Assembly: GCA_902496375.1 (NCBI GenBank)
Contig: CABVAS010000052.1
Span: 1 to 8,894 of the forward strand
Source of the DNA: an uncultured Collinsella sp.
Lineage (GTDB): Bacteria; Actinomycetota; Coriobacteriia; Coriobacteriales; Coriobacteriaceae
Direction of reading: 5' to 3'
DNA length: 8,894 bases
The position numbers and the translations under genes were made by a program. Below, in pieces: positions 1 to 5,955 of this stretch; the first letter of the stretch is position 1, and each line of letters starts with the position of its first letter. The notes below the pieces were generated by a model. That model did no database searches. It was not told where the DNA came from and worked only from the letters and a program-made list of their open reading frames with translations.

Positions 1-91
1 TAAACGTAGTAGATAGGCGCGTTTCGTGGCGAACGGATCAAGCCGAGGTGCAAAATAGCCCCCGCCCCAGAAAAATCGTCGGCAAGGTAGC

Positions 92-127
92 AAAATGCCC
101 CGCGGACAGGAGGCTGCTCGCGGGGCA
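92..127 (-). terminator. Probable terminator of the SDR-MFS-Gfo operon
   Basis: A 9-bp stem (arms 96-104 and 119-127, core GCCCCGCG/CGCGGGGC) lies about 75 nt past the stop codon of the Gfo/Idh/MocA gene. Read on the minus strand, the stem is followed by a short T stretch (ATTTTG), which fits a Rho-independent terminator for leftward transcription. The 14-nt loop can form a further 3-bp helix (107-109 with 114-116). The T-run is short, so termination may be incomplete. The plus-strand side has no T-run. Confidence 0.55.
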
Positions 128-199
128 AAGAAGAGGGGCTTGTTGGTGGCGGACCGAAGGGTTCGGCATGGGGTTTCTGCCGCGGCCGCTCTTAAGGCA

Positions 200-1240
200 T
201 TACAGCTCGACGAGCTGGCCGGTCTCGGCGGCCTCCTTGACGGCGTTGAGAAGCGTGAGCGTCTTGACGTTATCGGCGGGGGTCACGACGGGCTCGACCT
301 CGCGGCGGACAACCTTCACAAAGTGCTTGAGCTGCATCTTGTGCGGCAGTGCCGGGTCGACGGCCGGAATCTCCATCTGCAGCGGCTTGTGCCAGTTGGA
401 GGCGCCGTCGTAGGAGAACTGGTGCAGGCGGGGCAGCGACAGGGCGCCCTTAGTGCCGCCGATAAAGTAGGCGTCGGCGTCGAAGGGGCGGTACTGCGGG
501 TCCTCGCGAGCGGTTGCCTCCCAGTTCCAGGGGCTGGCGGTGGCGTCGGAGATGGTCATGCTTGCGAGCGCGCCATCGGCAAAACGGACGTTGACCACGG
601 CGGAGTCCTCGGTCTCAAAACCGCGGGCGGCGCTGGACTGCATACCCTGGACGGCAACGGGCTCGCCCAGCAGGTAGCGGAGCAGGTCGACGTCGTGCAC
701 CAGGTTGACCAGGATCGGGCCGGCACCCTTCTTGCGGCGCCATTCGACATCGAAGTACTCGTCATTCTTATAGATCATGTAGTGGAAGCTCGACACGGTG
801 AGCTTGCCCAGCTCGCCGGACTCGATGATCTCCTTGGCCTTGTTGACGAAGGGGTTGTGGCGACGGTGCTGACCCACGAGCACGGGCACGCCGGCGGTCT
901 CGGCTTCGGCAGCGAAAGCCTGGGCATCCTCCAGGTCGTTGGAGATCGGCTTTTCGACCAGCGGCACGATATTGCGCTTCACAGCCTCGCGGGCAACGCC
1001 CAGGTGCAGGTCGTTGGGCGTGGCGATGATGACGGCCTCGGGCTTAACCTCGTCCATCATCTGGGCGGGATCGGTGAAGAACGACACGCCGGCGGCCTCA
1101 GCCGTGGCGCGGGCGCCCTCAAAGGCGTCGGCGATGGCGACGAGCTCGGCCTCGGGCTCCTCGGTGACAAAGCGGATGTGGTTGCGGCCCATGGCGCCGG
1201 CGCCGATAACGGCAATGCGGACGGGGTTGAGCTCAGACAT
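200..1240 (-). CDS. Gfo/Idh/MocA family NAD(P)-dependent oxidoreductase
   Basis: 346 aa, the normal length for the family. The N-terminal Rossmann fold shows the dinucleotide motif GAGAMG at residues 13-18 after a hydrophobic first strand (VRIAVIGAG). The family's EKP motif is at 96-98, with K97 the expected active-site lysine. In the C-terminal half, N179, H182 and D185 in NLVHDVDLLRYL correspond to the substrate-binding or catalytic D/N-x-x-H-x-x-D region. Known relatives are cytoplasmic enzymes that oxidise or reduce sugars, inositols, hydroxy acids and related cyclic compounds. The start is an ATG preceded by AAGGAG at about 5 nt spacing. It is the last gene of the SDR-MFS-Gfo operon, 69 nt behind the transporter, with a perfect hairpin in that gap. 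The context suggests it acts on the imported compound or on the SDR product. Substrate and reaction direction are unknown. The family call is firm, the pathway role is inference. Confidence 0.93.
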   Translation of the reverse strand: MSELNPVRIAVIGAGAMGRNHIRFVTEEPEAELVAIADAFEGARATAEAAGVSFFTDPAQMMDEVKPEAVIIATPNDLHLGVAREAVKRNIVPLVEKPISNDLEDAQAFAAEAETAGVPVLVGQHRRHNPFVNKAKEIIESGELGKLTVSSFHYMIYKNDEYFDVEWRRKKGAGPILVNLVHDVDLLRYLLGEPVAVQGMQSSAARGFETEDSAVVNVRFADGALASMTISDATASPWNWEATAREDPQYRPFDADAYFIGGTKGALSLPRLHQFSYDGASNWHKPLQMEIPAVDPALPHKMQLKHFVKVVRREVEPVVTPADNVKTLTLLNAVKEAAETGQLVEL

Positions 1241-1270
1241 TTCGACTCCTTAATACTGGTGACCGGTGGA

Positions 1271-1301
1271 ATGCGACAAAGGGGCCGTCCCTTTGTCGCA
1301 T
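1271..1301. repeat. Perfect 13-bp intergenic hairpin (GACAAAGGG type)
   Basis: The arms ATGCGACAAAGGG (1271-1283) and CCCTTTGTCGCAT (1289-1301) are exactly complementary around a 5-nt loop. The hairpin starts 8 nt past the MFS stop and ends about 30 nt before the Gfo start, so a transcript of both genes would contain it. Neither strand has a T-run after it, so it is not a standard intrinsic terminator. It could be a repetitive palindromic element, an mRNA-stabilising structure or a partial attenuator between the two cistrons. The structure is certain, the role is not. Confidence 0.75.
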
Positions 1302-1309
1302 CGGTAAAA

Positions 1310-2566
1310 CTAGGCAGACTTCTTCTTGCTGTCGGAGACCATCATGTAGACGGTGAGCACGACGGCGATGGCGGCGATCACAATGGCGCCGTAGAAGGAC
1401 TGCTGGTAGGCGGCGCTGCCGGCCTCGGCGTGATACAGCACGGCGGTGATGGGCTGGCTGATCCAGGTGGAAGCGGCATAGCCCAAAAACATGATGCCGT
1501 AGTTGACACCGATGTTGCTGGTGCCAAAGGCGCCACCGGTGAGCGGCGGGTAGATGACGAGCAGGGCGCCAAAGCTAAAGCCGAGCAGGGCGAGCGCAAC
1601 AAAGAACATGGCCTGCGTAAAGCTCATCGACATGATGACGAGTGCGACGATGGTGACGACAAGGCTGATGAGCAGCGACTTATAGGCGCCGAGCTTGTCG
1701 ATGATCTGGCCAAAGGACAGACGGCCAACCAGGTTGGCGCAGGTGTTGACGGAGACCACCACACCGCCGAGGGCGACGGCCGCGGCGCTCGTGGGGTCGG
1801 CGAAGAGCTGAACGGCGGCGATGGAGGCAACCTTGCCCACGAGCAGGGTGCCCGCGGTGGCGGCAAAGGCGAAGGTGACGATGAGGACCCAGAAGCGCGG
1901 GGTCTTGACCATCTCGCCCGGGGTGAGGTCGCCGAAGGTGCCGGCATGTGCGCCACCCTTGGGGGCCTCGAAGCCCTCGGGCAGCCAGCCGGCCTCGGGG
2001 GCCTTCAGGAATAGGGCGGAGGCGGCGATCATCACAAAGAAGATGACGCCGAGCGCCTTAAGGGCGCCAAAGATGCCCAGGCTCGGGATGAGCAGCGAGG
2101 CGAGCACCGGGGACAGCACGGCGGGACCGGCGGTCGAAGCGGCCAGGGTGATGCCGGAGGCGAGACCCTTCTTGTCGATGAACCACTTTTGACCGGTGGT
2201 GAGCGCGGGGTTGTAGCCCAGGCCGTTGCCGATGGCGGCGACGAGCGAGAACCACAGGTAGAACTGCCACGGCTCGGTGACGGTGCCGGACATGAACCAG
2301 CCCATGCCGTAGCACACGGCGGCGGCGATAACGACGTTGCGCGGGCCGATCTTATCGGAGATGCGGCCGGCGAAGATGCCCGTCACGGCCATGATGGTCT
2401 GGAAGACGGGAAAAGCCCAGGTAAGGGCGCTCGACCACTCGGGGTAGACGGCGAGCAGATTCTTGCTCACGACGGAATACAGCGCGATGGAGCTGATAAA
2501 GAACATGGTGACGCACGCGGCGGAAAGCACGACGGCGCGACCCTTGTTGGAGTTGCTGGAAGCCAT
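1310..2566 (-). CDS. OFA-type (oxalate/formate antiporter-like) MFS transporter
   Basis: 418 aa with about twelve hydrophobic segments, as in a complete major facilitator protein. The loop 2-3 signature appears as GRISDKIGPR (67-76), and its second-half counterpart as GRLSFGQIIDKLG (281-293). The stretch from GNGLGYNP (113-120) through KWFIDKKGLASGI (127-139) is the hallmark of the OFA subfamily, whose characterised member OxlT exchanges oxalate and formate. Many OFA proteins carry other organic anions, so the substrate is left open. There is a hydrophilic central loop at about 190-222 and a lysine-rich cytoplasmic tail (SDSKKKSA). The ATG is preceded by a modest ribosome site (AAAGAG, about 4 nt away). 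It is the middle gene, between the SDR (66-nt gap) and the Gfo oxidoreductase (69-nt gap), and most likely imports or exchanges the compound those enzymes act on. Confidence 0.9.
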   Translation of the reverse strand: MASSNSNKGRAVVLSAACVTMFFISSIALYSVVSKNLLAVYPEWSSALTWAFPVFQTIMAVTGIFAGRISDKIGPRNVVIAAAVCYGMGWFMSGTVTEPWQFYLWFSLVAAIGNGLGYNPALTTGQKWFIDKKGLASGITLAASTAGPAVLSPVLASLLIPSLGIFGALKALGVIFFVMIAASALFLKAPEAGWLPEGFEAPKGGAHAGTFGDLTPGEMVKTPRFWVLIVTFAFAATAGTLLVGKVASIAAVQLFADPTSAAAVALGGVVVSVNTCANLVGRLSFGQIIDKLGAYKSLLISLVVTIVALVIMSMSFTQAMFFVALALLGFSFGALLVIYPPLTGGAFGTSNIGVNYGIMFLGYAASTWISQPITAVLYHAEAGSAAYQQSFYGAIVIAAIAVVLTVYMMVSDSKKKSA

Positions 2567-2589
2567 TTGACTCTTTCTAATCGATACGG

Positions 2590-2620
2590 GGGAGGAGCGG
2601 GCGTGTCCGCGGGGCCTCCC
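2590..2620. other. Nested hairpin in the SDR-MFS gap
   Basis: The arms GGGAGG (2590-2595) and CCTCCC (2615-2620) enclose a second stem GCGG/CCGC (2597-2600 with 2607-2610). It sits in the 66-nt intercistronic gap, 12 nt past the SDR stop on the minus strand and about 23 nt ahead of the MFS start. No T-run follows, so read-through into the MFS gene is expected. It may stabilise the SDR mRNA end or tune relative expression. The role is inference. Confidence 0.4.
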
Positions 2621-2632
2621 TGTCAGGTTGGT

Positions 2633-3514
2633 TTACTGGTCGGTCGGCTTGGCGACGCCGGACTCATCGGACCAGAGCTCGACACCCTTGTTCTTAAGGT
2701 AGTTGTCGGCATAGGCGCGACGGCCGCCGGGCTTGGCGGTGAGGTCGCCCATCATGTTGGAGAAGCCGCCGTCGACCTTGATGGCGTCGCCGGTGGTGAA
2801 GTCCGAGCGCGTGGACGCCAGGAACATGACGGCGTTGGCGATATCGCTGACCTCGCCGATGCGGCGCGTGGCGATCAGACGGCTGCGGCTCTTTTCGACC
2901 TCGGGGTCGGCGTAGAAGTTGGCCGACATCGGGGTCTTAACGAAGCAGGGTTCGACGCAGTTGGAGCGGACGCCGTAGGGGCCCCACTCGGCGGCGAGCA
3001 TCTTGGACATCATGTTGACGCCGGCCTTGGTGGAGCTGTACACGCCCGAGAACGTCTCGGGGGAGTGGCTGGCGACGGTCGAGATGTGCACCAGGCGGCC
3101 CTGGCCGGCCTTGATCATCTCGCGACCAAAGCGCTGCGAGGTGATGAAGTAACCGGTGAGATTGACGTTGAGCACCTGCTCCCAGTCGCTCAGCGGCAGG
3201 TCTTCCATGGCTGCGAAGCGCAGGATGCCAGCGGTGTTGACGAGAACGTCGACGCGGCCGAAGTCGGCGATGGTGGCGTCGACGGCAGCCTGAACCTCGG
3301 TCTCGTCGGTGGCGTTCATCTTGTAACCCTCGGCGTGGATGCCAAACTCGGCAGCGAGGTCGGCGGCTGCGGCCTTGACCTTTTCCTCGTCCAGGTCGAG
3401 CAGGACGACGTCGGCGCCGTTGCGGGCGAACTCGCGGCAAATCTCGACGCCCATACCGCCGAGCGCGCCAGTCACGGCGCAGACATCGCCCTCGAGCTTA
3501 AGCCAATTGCTCAT
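2633..3514 (-). CDS. Classical short-chain dehydrogenase/reductase (SDR)
   Basis: 293 aa. The Rossmann cofactor motif TGALGGMG is at 15-22. D40 at the end of the second strand favours NAD(H) over NADP(H). NTAG (93-96) matches the NNAG structural motif, N118 (LNVNLTG) is the conserved asparagine, and the catalytic pair is Y159 and K163 (YSSTK). The position 13 residues before the tyrosine, normally the catalytic serine, is T146 in HISTVAS, with S145 next to it. The core ends at the usual VDGG (247-250). About 40 further residues, rich in charge and glycine, form a C-terminal extension not found in minimal 250-residue SDRs. The ATG is preceded by GAAGGGAAG. It is the first gene of the operon and is divergent from the LysR regulator. 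It probably interconverts an alcohol and a ketone in the pathway served by the MFS and Gfo proteins. Collinsella bile-acid dehydrogenases are also SDRs, but nothing here specifically supports that substrate. Confidence 0.92.
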   Translation of the reverse strand: MSNWLKLEGDVCAVTGALGGMGVEICREFARNGADVVLLDLDEEKVKAAAADLAAEFGIHAEGYKMNATDETEVQAAVDATIADFGRVDVLVNTAGILRFAAMEDLPLSDWEQVLNVNLTGYFITSQRFGREMIKAGQGRLVHISTVASHSPETFSGVYSSTKAGVNMMSKMLAAEWGPYGVRSNCVEPCFVKTPMSANFYADPEVEKSRSRLIATRRIGEVSDIANAVMFLASTRSDFTTGDAIKVDGGFSNMMGDLTAKPGGRRAYADNYLKNKGVELWSDESGVAKPTDQ

Positions 3515-3540
3515 AGGAACTTCCCTTCTTGTGCCTCCCG

Positions 3541-3567
3541 GTGGGTCGCTCCCATTAACCGACCCAC
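3541..3567. promoter_or_regulatory. Inverted repeat upstream of the SDR start
   Basis: The arms GTGGGTCG (3541-3548) and CGACCCAC (3560-3567) are perfect 8-bp complements with an 11-nt spacer, ending 26 nt before the SDR ATG on the minus strand. If the predicted SDR promoter is right, this lies just downstream of the transcription start. It could then be an operator or a 5'-UTR hairpin. The repeat is seen directly, its function is not. Confidence 0.5.
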
Positions 3568-3583
3568 GTGGTTTTCGCTGGTT

Positions 3584-3612
3584 ATCGTATGCTTTGCATT
3601 TGCGCAGGTGAA
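3584..3612 (-). promoter_or_regulatory. Candidate promoter of the SDR-MFS-Gfo operon
   Basis: On the minus strand, TTCACC (3612-3607) and TACGAT (3589-3584) are separated by exactly 17 nt, giving a plausible sigma-70 type -35/-10 pair. The short palindrome ATGCTTTGCAT (3589-3599) overlaps the -10/spacer and could be a regulator contact. Predicted transcription would begin near 3577, leaving a leader of about 60 nt that includes the 3541-3567 inverted repeat. Confidence 0.4.
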
Positions 3613-3621
3613 TTGCATATT

Positions 3622-3630
3622 TGTTAGAAT
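3622..3630 (+). promoter_or_regulatory. Candidate extended -10 promoter of the LysR gene
   Basis: TGTTAGAAT is a TGn extended -10 element with TAGAAT as hexamer. No good -35 is seen at the right distance, which is common for extended -10 promoters. The predicted start near 3637 would give a leader of about 115 nt before the GTG at 3752. It lies back to back with the candidate SDR promoter, so one bound regulator could affect both directions. Confidence 0.35.
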
Positions 3631-3633
3631 GGC

Positions 3634-3650
3634 GTTAACCGTAGGTTTAC
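3634..3650. promoter_or_regulatory. Possible LysR operator dyad
   Basis: GTTAACCGTAGGTTTAC is an imperfect 7-bp dyad with one mismatch around a 3-nt centre, in the divergent intergenic region just downstream of the predicted LysR -10. LysR family proteins often bind interrupted dyads in such regions and repress their own gene. This site does not match the classic T-N11-A spacing exactly, so it is only a candidate. A second perfect dyad, TCAATTAATTGA (3672-3683), is nearby. Confidence 0.25.
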
Positions 3651-3740
3651 ACTGTGCGATGCAGTTTATTCTCAATTAATTGAACGTGTGACCTGCGAAA
3701 ACAACCCCCTGTGGCACCATGTGGCCACGGGCACGAAAAC

Positions 3741-3754
3741 GGGAGATTGACGTG
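3741..3754 (+). promoter_or_regulatory. Ribosome binding site and GTG that decide the LysR start
   Basis: GGGAG (3741-3745) lies 6 nt before an in-frame GTG (3752-3754). The earlier in-frame ATG at 3719 has no purine-rich site in front of it and would add 11 residues (MWPRARKREID) ahead of the usual LysR N-terminus. From the GTG, the protein begins with the typical spacing to the helix-turn-helix, so the GTG is preferred. Confidence 0.75.
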
Positions 3755-4630
3755 TACGATCGACGACTTGAGGCCATATCGGCCGCCGCGGAGCTGGGAA
3801 GCTTCTCGCGTGCGGCGGCAAAATTGCGCGTGTCGACCCCGGCGCTCGTCAAGCAGGTGTCGGGATTCGAGGCCGAGTTCGGCATCACGCTGTTCGAACG
3901 CTCGCACTCGGGCGTCAAGGTGACGCCGGCGGGCGCACTGCTGGTGGACGACGCGCGCTCGATCATGCGGCAGTCCGAGGACGCGCTGCGCCGTGCCCGA
4001 CGCGCGGCGGGCGATGGCGGTGCCGTGCGCCTGGGCGTGTCGATGATGTGCCCAGGGCGCCAAACGCTGTCGATGTGGTCGGGCATCCACGATCTGGAAC
4101 CGTCGCTGCGATTTGAGATCGTGCCGGTAAGCGACCTCTACGACGAACGCGAGACCGTCATGCGCAGCCTCGGTCGCGAGGTCGATGTGGTGCAGTCGAG
4201 TTTTTCGACCCCGCGCTGGGGTGACGCCTGCCAAAAGCTCCGCATCGTTAACGTGCCGTTTTATATCGACCTGCCGCGCACGAGCCCGCTGGCGCGCAAG
4301 AATCGCATTACGGTTGCCGACTTGGAGGGTATGCGCCTGCGCGTGCTCCGCCACGGCAACGACGCCATGGACAGCCTGCGCATCGACCTGTTGGCCGACG
4401 GCGGCGTGGACGTGATCGACGTGGACAGCTTTGACTTTGCGCTCTTTAACGAGGCAGAGGAAAAGGGCGACGCGGTGCTCACCTGCGGCGCATGGTCGGG
4501 GGTGCACCCGGCCTTTGTGGGCGTGCCGTTCCTGTGCGGCCGCGAGGTGCCAGTCTTTCTGCACTACCCGCTCGAGCCCACCCTCCAAGTCCAAAAATTC
4601 GTCAACGCTATGGCACAACTTCTCAAATAG
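3752..4630 (+). CDS. LysR-type transcriptional regulator (GTG start)
   Basis: 292 aa from the GTG, the typical LysR length. The N-terminal winged helix-turn-helix spans about residues 1-60: GSFSRAAAKLRVSTPALVKQ (17-36) gives the recognition helices, followed by ELFER-like TLFERSHSGVKVTPAG (47-61). A linker helix (about 62-88) leads to a periplasmic-binding-protein-like effector domain (from about 92, AVRLGVSMM) that should sense a small molecule, usually a substrate or intermediate of the controlled pathway. The gene is divergent from the SDR-MFS-Gfo operon, the standard layout for a LysR activator of its neighbour. The effector is therefore probably the compound that operon handles (inference). 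It ends 43 nt from the convergent GGDEF gene, and no clear terminator is visible between them. The family call is firm, the target is inferred from position only. Confidence 0.92.
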   Translation: MYDRRLEAISAAAELGSFSRAAAKLRVSTPALVKQVSGFEAEFGITLFERSHSGVKVTPAGALLVDDARSIMRQSEDALRRARRAAGDGGAVRLGVSMMCPGRQTLSMWSGIHDLEPSLRFEIVPVSDLYDERETVMRSLGREVDVVQSSFSTPRWGDACQKLRIVNVPFYIDLPRTSPLARKNRITVADLEGMRLRVLRHGNDAMDSLRIDLLADGGVDVIDVDSFDFALFNEAEEKGDAVLTCGAWSGVHPAFVGVPFLCGREVPVFLHYPLEPTLQVQKFVNAMAQLLK

Positions 4631-4673
4631 CCAAAAGAGTCCCGTCCCAAATTAGCTACCCTTTGCTACGGGT

Positions 4674-5765
4674 TTAGCGGTCCTCGCGTTGCGGCCCGGC
4701 TGCCTCGGCTGTCTTTACACGGTTCTTGTCGATGTACATGTTTTTGTCGGCCTGAGAAAAGAGCTCACGCATCATAGGCGGTTCATCAAAATCACTGGAA
4801 AGCGCGTAGCCCACCGCATAGCTGATAGGCATGTCGGGGTGAGCCCCGGAATACTCGTTCACGTTCGCACGAACCCGAGCGAGACAGGATTCCACAGCGG
4901 CTCGGTCGGCATCCCGCAGCACCGCGATAAACTCATCGCCGCCGTCGCGGCCCACAAAGCAGGTCTCCGACGCCACGCGCCCCAGCTGCTGGGCAAAAGA
5001 ACGGATGTATTCGTCGCCCTTCTCGTGGCCGAAGCTGTTATTGACCATATGCAGATTGTTAAGGTCGAAGACGCACACCGCAACGGGCTCCTCCGCGGAG
5101 ACAGGCTGCTCCTGCCCCAAGATCTCCTCGCACTTGTTCTTGTTGGGCAGCCCCGTGGCTTCGTCGAGATAGACTTTGCTCTGCAGCTCGCGGTTGAGCG
5201 CGGCAGTGCGCACCGCGCGAACAAGTTCGACCGCAAAGGTCGCCACCAAGCCCACGATGTCGATGATCACCAAGCCCTCGAGATAGTTGAGCGCCGACGC
5301 CTTCTCCTGAGAGTAGTCCTCTGCGAGTCGCGTAGCATCGTCGCAAATGCCAAAGAACTCCTCGCTCATGGAGATGATGTCGGTGCTCTCGTAGCCGACT
5401 TCGCGCACGCGGCTAATCTCGGCGCAAAGCTCATCATAATAATTTGCAAGCTCGGTCATCTTTGCCTGATACTCATCGTCGTCGAGACGGACGAGGTTGA
5501 GGTCGTCACTTCCGTAACGCAAGCCGTTGATGTATGAATCCACGGCTTTGAGCAGGTCATCTTGAGGCTGGCCCGCGTCCTCGAGCTTAACGATTCGCTG
5601 CGTGGTGCCGCGCACCAGGCCGGCGTAGTTGACCACACGCGCCGTGCCCTGGATATCGGAGACGAGCAGCATGACATTGATGAAGAAGAAGATGAGAACT
5701 GCCGTGAGCACCATCATGAGCAGGCGCACCGCCTGGCTGGCCTTCTTGGCGACAGAAGTATTCAC
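4674..5765 (-). CDS. Membrane-anchored GGDEF diguanylate cyclase with PilJ/NarX-like N-terminus
   Basis: 363 aa with a GTG start preceded by AGGGAAG at 7 nt. Membrane helix 1 is at about residues 14-36 and helix 2 at about 162-182. The roughly 125 residues between them are predicted to lie outside the membrane. Just after helix 1, VNYAGLVRGTTQRIVKLE (45-62) resembles the P-box of NarX and the N-terminal domain of PilJ-type transducers, a four-helix sensor fold. The cytoplasmic GGDEF domain begins at DEATGLPNKN (201-210). Its active-site positions are intact: D234, N242, D251 and GGDEF at 275-279. This predicts synthesis of cyclic di-GMP from two GTP. The usual inhibitory RxxD site five residues ahead of GGDEF reads SETC (266-269), so product inhibition through that site is not expected. 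No EAL domain is present. The gene stands alone and converges on the LysR gene. The ligand of the sensor is unknown. Confidence 0.93.
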   Translation of the reverse strand: MNTSVAKKASQAVRLLMMVLTAVLIFFFINVMLLVSDIQGTARVVNYAGLVRGTTQRIVKLEDAGQPQDDLLKAVDSYINGLRYGSDDLNLVRLDDDEYQAKMTELANYYDELCAEISRVREVGYESTDIISMSEEFFGICDDATRLAEDYSQEKASALNYLEGLVIIDIVGLVATFAVELVRAVRTAALNRELQSKVYLDEATGLPNKNKCEEILGQEQPVSAEEPVAVCVFDLNNLHMVNNSFGHEKGDEYIRSFAQQLGRVASETCFVGRDGGDEFIAVLRDADRAAVESCLARVRANVNEYSGAHPDMPISYAVGYALSSDFDEPPMMRELFSQADKNMYIDKNRVKTAEAAGPQREDR

Positions 5766-5955
5766 AAGTTCACTTCCCTAAATGACAAAAGAACAGGTAG
5801 CACGCAGTGTGCTGAAATTCATGGGTGGTTAACTCTACCATATGGGCCAGCAGCCTTAAACTGCAGCAGACGCTCGTCCAAATTGGCGTGACGCTTGCCT
5901 TGTTGTTCTTGACCTGGCCGCGCTATCGGACATGCTTCTGGTCTTGGATCACCAT
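5766..5955. other. Leader/promoter region of the GGDEF gene
   Basis: No gene is seen here. It must hold the minus-strand promoter of the GGDEF gene unless transcription starts within the palindrome array. A weak candidate is TTAAGG followed after 17 nt by TAGAGT (minus strand, near 5834-5862), which is not convincing. A small hairpin with arms AGCAC (5799-5803) and GTGCT (5809-5813) is in the presumed leader. The only other visible dyad is CCATATGG near 5838. Confidence 0.3.

Noticed and set aside
95..2014. A 639-codon open frame on the plus strand opposite the Gfo and MFS genes
   Set aside because: It is antisense to two well-supported genes and runs through their intergenic hairpin. The product is rich in Gly, Asp and Val with no domain motif, as expected for an open antisense frame in GC-rich coding DNA.
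2633..3514. Bile-acid hydroxysteroid dehydrogenase
   Set aside because: This is tempting because gut coriobacteria have SDR-type bile-acid enzymes. However, the length, C-terminal tail and neighbours (OFA transporter, Gfo enzyme) give no specific support.
2189..3679. A 496-codon plus-strand frame opposite the SDR gene
   Set aside because: Same type of antisense shadow. It crosses MFS and SDR coding sequence and the promoter region, without motifs or a ribosome site.
3719..3751. ATG at 3719 as the LysR start
   Set aside because: No ribosome site precedes it, and it adds a charged 11-residue extension. The GTG at 3752 has GGGAG at correct spacing and gives the standard LysR N-terminus.
3647..4618. 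A 323-codon minus-strand frame opposite the LysR gene
   Set aside because: The LysR translation has a complete family signature. This frame gives only His/Arg-rich low-information sequence.
4631..4673. Bidirectional terminator between the convergent LysR and GGDEF genes
   Set aside because: Only weak partial pairing (CCC with GGG, GCTA with TAGC) with mismatches and no T-run on either side.
4689..5537. A 282-codon plus-strand frame opposite the GGDEF gene
   Set aside because: Antisense to an intact GGDEF domain, with no motif of its own.
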